From: an uncultured Rhodocyclaceae bacterium
GTDB lineage: Bacteria > Pseudomonadota > Gammaproteobacteria > Burkholderiales > Rhodocyclaceae
NCBI GenBank assembly: GCA_903950295.1
Contig: CAJBAP010000125.1
Location: 1 to 5,304 of the forward strand
DNA: 5,304 nt
Reading direction: 5' to 3'
A model generated the notes under the pieces. That model ran no database searches. It had not been told where the DNA came from and saw only the letters and a program-made list of their open reading frames with translations. Below are positions 1 to 5,304 of the stretch, piece after piece. The translations under genes were made by a program, and so were the position numbers. How positions within the stretch are numbered: position 1 is the stretch's first letter; the number at the start of each line of letters is the position of its first letter.

Positions 1-779
<779 letters not shown>

Positions 780-780
780 G

Positions 781-1110
781 ATGGGATTTGCCGAGAACCT
801 CAAGCAACTGCCCAAGGTTTCGCACCTGGCCGCGCTGCAGCTGCTTGACGCCAATGGCGAAGTGCTTGCAAGCATTGAAAACAAGCCTGGACAGGCCGGT
901 TCGCTGGCGGTTTATAACCATCTTGCACAGTTGTATGGCGCCATTACCGCCGAAGCCGCGAAGAAGGGGCTGGAGTTGTATGCCGAACATGCGACCGATG
1001 CCCAAGCGCATCCGGGCAAACATCCCAACATCGACCGCTTGGTGACATTAGTTGCCGAGGGTGGGCAACTGCGCGTCAAGCAGGTGTTTGCGAGTGGCGA
1101 AGTGACATAG
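781..1110 (+). CDS. DUF2322-type small protein of unknown function
   Basis: This 109-residue soluble protein has no signal peptide and no membrane segment. I recognise it from memory as DUF2322-like, by the blocks ENKPGQAGSLAVYNHLA, GLELYAEHT/A-like and AHPGKHPNIDRL; I know of no established function for the family. The length is close to the roughly 100 residues I remember for it. The ATG is at 781, one base after the purB stop (777-779), and AAGGGG at 768-773 lies seven bases upstream as a ribosome binding site inside the purB end. This arrangement indicates cotranscription and probably translational coupling with purB. The next gene, cytochrome c', starts 40 bases later and may be read through or have its own promoter. 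The family call is moderately sure; that the gene is real is very likely. Linkage to purB alone does not show a purine role. Confidence 0.85.
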   Translation: MGFAENLKQLPKVSHLAALQLLDANGEVLASIENKPGQAGSLAVYNHLAQLYGAITAEAAKKGLELYAEHATDAQAHPGKHPNIDRLVTLVAEGGQLRVKQVFASGEVT

Positions 1111-1136
1111 AATTACCCTTGCAGTACCCCAACCTC

Positions 1137-1142
1137 AAGGAG
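1137..1142 (+). promoter_or_regulatory. Ribosome binding site of the cytochrome c' gene
   Basis: AAGGAG lies eight bases upstream of the ATG at 1151. It fixes the start, which also gives a complete signal peptide. Confidence 0.85.
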
Positions 1143-1150
1143 AATCTCAT

Positions 1151-1618
1151 ATGAAGATAATTTACAAATCACTCGTCGCTGGTGTTGTGCTGACGGCGCT
1201 TGCCGGTAGCGCATTGGCGCAAGTCGTTGGCAAAACCGAAGACCAGATTCGCTGGCGCCAGTCGGCCTATCACACCATGGCTTGGAGCATGGGCCGCATC
1301 AAGGCCAACGTCGAAGGCACCTACAACAAAGATCAGGTGATCGAGGCCGCGAATGTGATTCAGGCCATCGCCAATTCCAAGATGGGCGCGTTGTATCAGC
1401 CTGGCTCAGACAAGGGCAAGGGCTGGAAGGAAACCCGCCTGAAGTCAGAGTTCTTCGGTAGCCCGGATCTCGGTCAGATTGCCCAGAATTTTGGCGCTGC
1501 TGCCAACGAGATGGCCAAGGTCGCAGCGGGTGGCGATGCCGCTGCTGCGAAGGCACAGTTCGGCAAGCTCGGCGAAGCCTGCAAGGGTTGCCACGAGAAG
1601 TTCCGCAAGGAAGATTGA
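1151..1618 (+). CDS. Periplasmic cytochrome c' (class II cytochrome c)
   Basis: The 155-residue precursor has a Sec signal peptide: K2 and K6, a hydrophobic core at about 8-20, and a likely cut after A23 in ALA|Q. The mature part of about 132 residues fits the four-helix-bundle cytochrome c' family. The haem c site is CKGCH at 144-148, near the C-terminus as in class II cytochromes, with His148 the expected axial ligand and Arg152 at the place of the proximal-pocket Arg of Alcaligenes cytochrome c'. The segment WRQSAY (35-40) aligns by eye with YRQSAL of that protein, putting Tyr40 at the distal position, as I recall for Allochromatium vinosum. There is no Met ligand, so the haem should be five-coordinate. 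The family binds NO and CO and is linked to NO tolerance or denitrification; no denitrification gene is visible here. It is known elsewhere as cycP or cycA. A strong terminator follows 14 bases after the stop. The call is secure; the exact role is not. Confidence 0.95.
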   Translation: MKIIYKSLVAGVVLTALAGSALAQVVGKTEDQIRWRQSAYHTMAWSMGRIKANVEGTYNKDQVIEAANVIQAIANSKMGALYQPGSDKGKGWKETRLKSEFFGSPDLGQIAQNFGAAANEMAKVAAGGDAAAAKAQFGKLGEACKGCHEKFRKED

Positions 1619-1632
1619 TTCCGGTTTTGCTC

Positions 1633-1668
1633 AAGCGAACGGCCACCTGCGGGTGGCCGTTTGCTTTT
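1633..1668 (+). terminator. Intrinsic terminator after the cytochrome c' gene
   Basis: A 15-bp stem (1633-1647 with 1652-1666, one G-T wobble) encloses the four-base loop TGCG and runs into TTTT at 1665-1668. The core AACGGCCACC/GGTGGCCGTT is GC-rich. It lies 14 bases past the cytochrome c' stop and touches the stop codon of the convergent gene. On the - strand no T run follows the stem, so it should act mainly on + strand transcription. Confidence 0.9.
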
Positions 1669-3875
1669 CAAGAAGTCGGTGCTGGCGGGACGGCCGCGAT
1701 TTCGACCTGCCAGGCGGGAATGCCCTGGTCGGGTGTTTGCGCCAGGGATATCAGGCGCATTTCCATGACGCGGTCGGCCAAGCGGCCCACGATACGGATA
1801 CTGCCAGTTGGGGTGATCTCTGCCTCGGTCTCGAAGGTTTCGCACCAACCAGGGGCGATTTTCAGTTCATGTCGGCCGTGCTGGCGCCAGAGATCGGGAG
1901 CGACGAGTCGTTGGCGGTGGTAACGACTGGTTAGCGCACAACCGAGCGGACGGCTAAGCCAGAGCACGATACGGGCGGCCGGGCTCATGGGAAAGAACTG
2001 TGCCGGTGGTGCGTCGGTCCAGTTCCCCGCCTCTGCCAGCGGCGTCAATCCCATTGCCAGGGCAAAGAGATCGAGCCAGGGATCGTTGCTCCCCTTACGG
2101 TCGTAGAGTGCAAAGACCTGTGGGCCAGAGACGGCAGCCAGGCTGGCGCGCGCGCCGGTCAGCCGCAATTGCCCGGAGAATGTCAGTTCTGATTCCAGCG
2201 TCCAAACGTGTGGTTTGTCCTCGCTCCTTGCGTTGTCCCGTACCTCGAAACCCAGTTGACGACCAATCGGCAAAGCCAGTGCCGCTGCAAGCAAGACATC
2301 GGTGCGGGCAGCCTGTACTCGCTCGCCTAGTGCCGGAACGCAGGCCAGACGCCATGTTGACGCAAGGGTAGTGTTGCCTTGCCGTCCCGCCAGCGCCGAC
2401 TTTTCTTCGCTTGCGTGTTGCAGCACATTGTTGAGGTGGAAAGGCAAAGTGGCCGCACCTGCCGCGTTGCCAGCCTGTACATGCAGATGCAGGTGGGGTT
2501 GCGGTGAGCGCCCCGAGTTGCCGCACGCGCCTACCGTATCACCGATGCGCACCTGCTTACCCACTGTCACGTTAACGCTGCCCTGCCGCAGGTGTGCGAG
2601 CCAGACATGGCTCCCATCGATGGCGCGGATGACGACGTGGTTACCCCAGTTTTCCTTGGTGTCGGCATGTCCCGGCGGGTTGTCTGGCAGTTTGTCTTGT
2701 GCGACGACGATCTCACCGGCTATTGGAGCCAATACCGGCAAGCCGAAACAGCGATAGTCGGATAGCTGTTTGCCGTCATTGCGGTAGCTCTGGCCATCCT
2801 CGACAAGAAAAAAGTCGAGGGCGTGGCGCCATGACCCACGATGGGTATGAATGCCATCGAAGCCTTGATAAACCTGCCATTTGCCATGGAAAGGGGGGGC
2901 GAGCGGCAGACTGCCAGGCGGGCCGAGACGGGCGCGGGCCAGTCGTGTCGCTGCGGCCTGGTGTTCTGGCGGGGCTGGATAGGCCAGCGTTGTGACAACG
3001 CCATGGCGTGCATGGCGTACCGTCGCGAGTGTGAGCAGGGTGGCAATGACGAAGGGAACCGACAACGGCGGGATGCTGCTTGCGCCTGCACTGTGGGCAA
3101 AGGCCGCACTACCCAAGGCTGCCAGAGCGGCAGCGACCAGCGCCAGGATGCTGCTGCCCAAGCCCGGCCGGCAGTAGTAGCCACCGATCGCCATGGCGGC
3201 TAATGGAAAGTTGAAGGCTGTTCCCGGTCCCATGGCATGTGGGGCAAGCAGGAGCATGACGACTTGTCCGACCGCATACCCGGCAACCGCCAGAAAAAAC
3301 AACCAGCGCGAGGCGATAAGCAGCGCTGCCAGCACCAGCAACCCGGAGAGAGGGTGCGGTGAGAGGAAGATCCACCCCAGTGCGGTGAGCAGTTCGCCCA
3401 CCATTGATTCCGGCGCGATGAGTAGTGGCAGGCCGGAAAGTGCGGGAGAAAATGCCCCCAACACGGTAGCGGCAACCCATAGGGCAAGGCTGAACGGCAG
3501 GCTCAGGGCGGGTAACTGCCCTGTCTGCCAGAGCAGTTCGCCCAGCCAGATGGAAAGTCCGACGGCCAGCAATACGGTGAGCGGCGCGGCGACCCACCAG
3601 ACAGTGCCGACAAGCTCGGGTGACCAAAGTGCGGCGAGCGCCAAGCCAGTGAGCAGTGCGTTGAGACGTGCGCCAGGGCGTGCTATCTCGGGCAGCGCCA
3701 GTGTCGCGAACACTGCTTCCGCAAGTAACAAGGCGCCGAGTCCGGCCAGCATTATCCCTGGGTAGACCGCAGTCGCAGCCAGACAGAGAAACCCGGCGCT
3801 ACGGTTTTCGCCGAAGATCACGGCGGCGTGAGCGGTTAGCCAGCGCGTCAGCATGACTGGCGCCGCAAGTTTCAT
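1668..3875 (-). CDS. Urea-transporter-like membrane domain fused to an M23 peptidase domain
   Basis: The product has 735 residues. Residues about 12-290 are hydrophobic and show the internal two-fold repeat of the UT family (SLC14/dvUT type): GENRSAGFL and LPALSLPF in the first half, SPHPLSGLL, FNFPLAAMAIGG and PPLSVPFVIATL in the second. After a linker (about 291-328) comes an M23 (LytM-type) zinc peptidase domain at about 329-470: HALDF (351-355), GNHVVI (411-416), WLAHL (425-429), a GS-V-VGKQVRIGDTVG stretch, GNSG, and PHLHLHV (460-466) with the HxH pair. Residues about 480-735 match nothing I recognise and have no obvious membrane segment. The start at 3875 is chosen because it overlaps the upstream stop as ATGA and has GAGG seven bases before it; an 84-residue in-frame extension would lie wholly inside the upstream gene. 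The Gln or Glu residues that line the urea pore appear replaced (Ala18, Trp168), so urea as substrate is doubtful. The domain calls are strong; the overall function is unknown. Confidence 0.88.
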   Translation of the reverse strand: MKLAAPVMLTRWLTAHAAVIFGENRSAGFLCLAATAVYPGIMLAGLGALLLAEAVFATLALPEIARPGARLNALLTGLALAALWSPELVGTVWWVAAPLTVLLAVGLSIWLGELLWQTGQLPALSLPFSLALWVAATVLGAFSPALSGLPLLIAPESMVGELLTALGWIFLSPHPLSGLLVLAALLIASRWLFFLAVAGYAVGQVVMLLLAPHAMGPGTAFNFPLAAMAIGGYYCRPGLGSSILALVAAALAALGSAAFAHSAGASSIPPLSVPFVIATLLTLATVRHARHGVVTTLAYPAPPEHQAAATRLARARLGPPGSLPLAPPFHGKWQVYQGFDGIHTHRGSWRHALDFFLVEDGQSYRNDGKQLSDYRCFGLPVLAPIAGEIVVAQDKLPDNPPGHADTKENWGNHVVIRAIDGSHVWLAHLRQGSVNVTVGKQVRIGDTVGACGNSGRSPQPHLHLHVQAGNAAGAATLPFHLNNVLQHASEEKSALAGRQGNTTLASTWRLACVPALGERVQAARTDVLLAAALALPIGRQLGFEVRDNARSEDKPHVWTLESELTFSGQLRLTGARASLAAVSGPQVFALYDRKGSNDPWLDLFALAMGLTPLAEAGNWTDAPPAQFFPMSPAARIVLWLSRPLGCALTSRYHRQRLVAPDLWRQHGRHELKIAPGWCETFETEAEITPTGSIRIVGRLADRVMEMRLISLAQTPDQGIPAWQVEIAAVPPAPTS

Positions 3876-5263
3876 GCAGTAGCCTCGAACGGCTTTGCCA
3901 AGCTTTCCGGTAGTCGTTCCTGCGCGGTGACGCAAGCGAGGTCTTCGCGTTCGCGCACCACTTCCACCGAGCCGTCCTTCATGATCATCGTCACTGGTGG
4001 GCGGTATTCGATGAACTGCATCCACTGGGTGTTGTTGTAGGCGCCGACCGGATTGAACACCAGCATGTCGCCCACGCCGAGAGGTGGTAACTGGATGCTC
4101 TGGCGCATGACGTCGATGTTCATGCACAGCGGGCCGTAGAGCACGGTCTCCTCGGCGATGCCGTCGGGCCAGCGGGTCGGTCGTGCGTCGTGGTGATACC
4201 AGAAGGCGGTGAACAGCGCATTGATACCGGCGTCCAGTACGACACCGCGCCGTCCGTCGGGCAGGCGCTTGTTGGCGACGACGCTGGCGATGAGCGATTC
4301 GGCATCATCGACCACGGCGCGGCCGGTCTCCAATATCAGCGTCGGTTGCGGCCGGCCGCGGGCTTCGCGTTCGCGCGTGGCGGCCATCAGCGCGTCGCAC
4401 ATCGCCTCGGCATATTGTTCGGGTGCCGGCACGACCTGTTCAGGCGGCAGGTAGACGCCTTGCAGTGAGTTCTTCGAGGCGAAGCCGCCGCCGAGGTCGA
4501 GATAGTCGATGACCGCGCCGGTCTGCGCTTCGACGGCGTCCATGAAGCCGCAGAGGATAGTCGCGGCAGCAGCGTGGGCGCGCACATCGGTGACGAAGGT
4601 GCCGATGTGCGTGTGCAGGCCGACCAACCGCAGATGTTCGCTCTCAGCGATGTGCCGCGCGCAGTCCATGGCCTGGCCAGATTCGAGGTTGAAGCCGAAG
4701 CGGCTCCACGAATCGGTGAAACCGGTGTCGAAATTGAGGCGAATGGCCACCGGCACCATCTTCTTGAGGCCGCGTGCGACATCTTCGAGCAGGTAGAGTT
4801 CGTCGAAGTTGTCGAGGTGGATGCGTGCGCCCTCCCGTGCCGCCCGCTCCAGCGCGGCGCGCGGCTTGTGCGGTCCGTTGAAGATGATGTCCTTGCCCGG
4901 CACGCCCAGGGCGCGCGCCTTGTCGTATTCGAAGGCGGAGACCACCTCGGCGATGTAGCCCTCCTGGTGCAGGGTATTGCACACCGCGCCGAGATAATTG
5001 GTCTTGTATGACCAGGCGTGGATGACCCGGGGCCAGCGGTAGGCGAAGGCGCTTTTCAGCCGCCGGGCGTTGTCGCGCAGGCGCCGTTCCTCAATGACAA
5101 ACAGCGGCGAGCCGAATCGCTGCGTCAGTTCTTCCACGGGGATGCCGCCGATGCGTTCGGTGACGAGATTGCGGCGCGTGGCGCCGAACTTGTTGAGGCC
5201 GCCGCCGTGCGCGCTCAGCGTCGGGGCGACCCAGGGCTTTTTCTTTGTTTTAACGTTGGGCAT
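3872..5263 (-). CDS. Fold-type III PLP decarboxylase (DAP/ornithine decarboxylase-like), substrate unknown
   Basis: This 463-residue protein belongs to the alanine-racemase-fold decarboxylases (LysA, ODC, BtrK). It has SYKTN with PLP-binding Lys87, FNGPHKP (128-134), SRFGF (187-191), GLHTHIGT with the ring-stacking His219, the phosphate-binding DLGGGF (256-261), ETGR (312-315, usually EPGR), YGPLCMNID with catalytic Cys380 (376-384), and GAYN with Tyr409. Cys380 is followed by Met, where lysine and ornithine enzymes carry Glu or Asp that contacts the distal amino group; the substrate is therefore probably not DAP or ornithine. Before the barrel is an extension of about 35 residues, Lys-rich and then KPWVAPTLSAHG, which resembles a RiPP leader. 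The length exceeds a typical LysA (about 420), largely because of this extension. The ATG at 5263 has GGAGG five bases upstream. The stop overlaps the next gene's start (ATGA), so the two are coupled. The superfamily is sure; the reaction is not. Confidence 0.92.
   Translation of the reverse strand: MPNVKTKKKPWVAPTLSAHGGGLNKFGATRRNLVTERIGGIPVEELTQRFGSPLFVIEERRLRDNARRLKSAFAYRWPRVIHAWSYKTNYLGAVCNTLHQEGYIAEVVSAFEYDKARALGVPGKDIIFNGPHKPRAALERAAREGARIHLDNFDELYLLEDVARGLKKMVPVAIRLNFDTGFTDSWSRFGFNLESGQAMDCARHIAESEHLRLVGLHTHIGTFVTDVRAHAAAATILCGFMDAVEAQTGAVIDYLDLGGGFASKNSLQGVYLPPEQVVPAPEQYAEAMCDALMAATREREARGRPQPTLILETGRAVVDDAESLIASVVANKRLPDGRRGVVLDAGINALFTAFWYHHDARPTRWPDGIAEETVLYGPLCMNIDVMRQSIQLPPLGVGDMLVFNPVGAYNNTQWMQFIEYRPPVTMIMKDGSVEVVREREDLACVTAQERLPESLAKPFEATA
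3883..3886 (-). promoter_or_regulatory. Ribosome binding site deciding the start of the transporter-peptidase fusion
   Basis: On the - strand GAGG lies seven bases before the ATG at 3875-3873, inside the last codons of the decarboxylase gene. With the ATGA overlap it supports this start over an upstream in-frame ATG at 4127. Confidence 0.75.
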
Positions 5264-5268
5264 GGAGT

Positions 5269-5273
5269 CCTCC
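5269..5273 (-). promoter_or_regulatory. Ribosome binding site of the decarboxylase gene
   Basis: On the - strand GGAGG is followed by five bases and the ATG at 5263-5261. It supports the start that includes the leader-like N-terminal extension, so the extension is likely to be translated. Confidence 0.8.
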
Positions 5274-5304
5274 GGTCGTCACCACGGCTTCGAAGTCGGA
5301 TAGC
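5274..5304 (-). other. Probable 3' end of a further upstream operon gene (frame unresolved)
   Basis: Only 41 bases precede the decarboxylase start. No promoter-like boxes are visible in them. One frame ends at TGA 15 bases before the ATG; a second stays open from the edge and ends at TAA just inside the decarboxylase gene, overlapping its start. Either would fit an upstream operon member whose body lies outside the window. Too little is present to name it. Confidence 0.3.

Noticed and set aside
1108..1113. TAGAAT as a -10 box for the cytochrome c' gene
   Set aside because: It matches TATAAT at five of six bases and would give a UTR of about 30 bases, but no acceptable -35 box stands 16-18 bases upstream and there is no extended -10. 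It is only a weak candidate.
1633..1666. The hairpin as a bidirectional terminator for the convergent - strand operon
   Set aside because: The stem directly follows the - strand stop, but the bases after it on that strand read GAGCAAAACC, with no T run.
3001..3018. Short direct repeat of ATGGCGT near 3002-3018
   Set aside because: It lies inside coding sequence, has only two short copies, and shows no spacing or symmetry that would suggest a site.
3193..3765. Long open frame on the + strand opposite the membrane domain
   Set aside because: It is a Ser/Ala/Pro-rich shadow in GC-rich DNA, has no ribosome binding site or recognisable motif, and is antisense to a well-supported gene.
3876..4127. 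An 84-residue N-terminal extension of the transporter-peptidase gene to an ATG at 4127
   Set aside because: It lies wholly inside the decarboxylase gene, is Arg/His-rich and low in sense for a protein terminus, and the ATGA overlap with GAGG supports the start at 3875.
3872..5263. Calling the decarboxylase lysA (diaminopimelate decarboxylase)
   Set aside because: The acidic residue after the catalytic Cys is Met, EPGR is ETGR, and there is an extra N-terminal extension; the superfamily fits but the specific substrate does not.

Overview
This window comes from a GC-rich genome with short intergenic gaps. The purB tail and the small DUF2322-type protein resemble beta- or gammaproteobacterial homologues, and the linkage of purB, a DUF2322 gene and a cytochrome c' suggests a respiratory betaproteobacterium, possibly of the Rhodocyclales. 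That placement is an impression from protein resemblance, not a computed result.

The window holds two converging transcription units. On the + strand (1-1618) lie the 3' part of purB (adenylosuccinate lyase), a DUF2322-type small protein starting one base after the purB stop, and, after a 40-base gap with a strong ribosome binding site, an exported class II cytochrome c'. A strong intrinsic terminator (1633-1668) ends this unit.

On the - strand (5263 down to 1668) lies a two-gene operon joined by an ATGA stop/start overlap. The first gene encodes a 463-residue fold-type III PLP enzyme of the diaminopimelate/ornithine decarboxylase superfamily. Its substrate-side acidic residue is replaced by Met, and its roughly 30-residue N-terminal extension looks like a RiPP leader. 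The second gene encodes a 735-residue fusion of a urea-transporter-like membrane domain, an M23 (LytM-type) peptidase domain and an unrecognised C-terminal domain of about 250 residues. The operon probably continues upstream past the window edge.

The + strand half is ordinary housekeeping and respiratory content. The - strand pair is the interesting part: an amino-acid decarboxylase of altered specificity, translationally coupled to a divergent channel fused to a peptidoglycan-hydrolase fold. The pair may make, move or sense a small amino-acid-derived or cell-wall-derived molecule, but that is inference. No tRNA, rRNA, CRISPR array, insertion sequence or long repeat was seen, and no gene-free stretch exceeds 50 bases.
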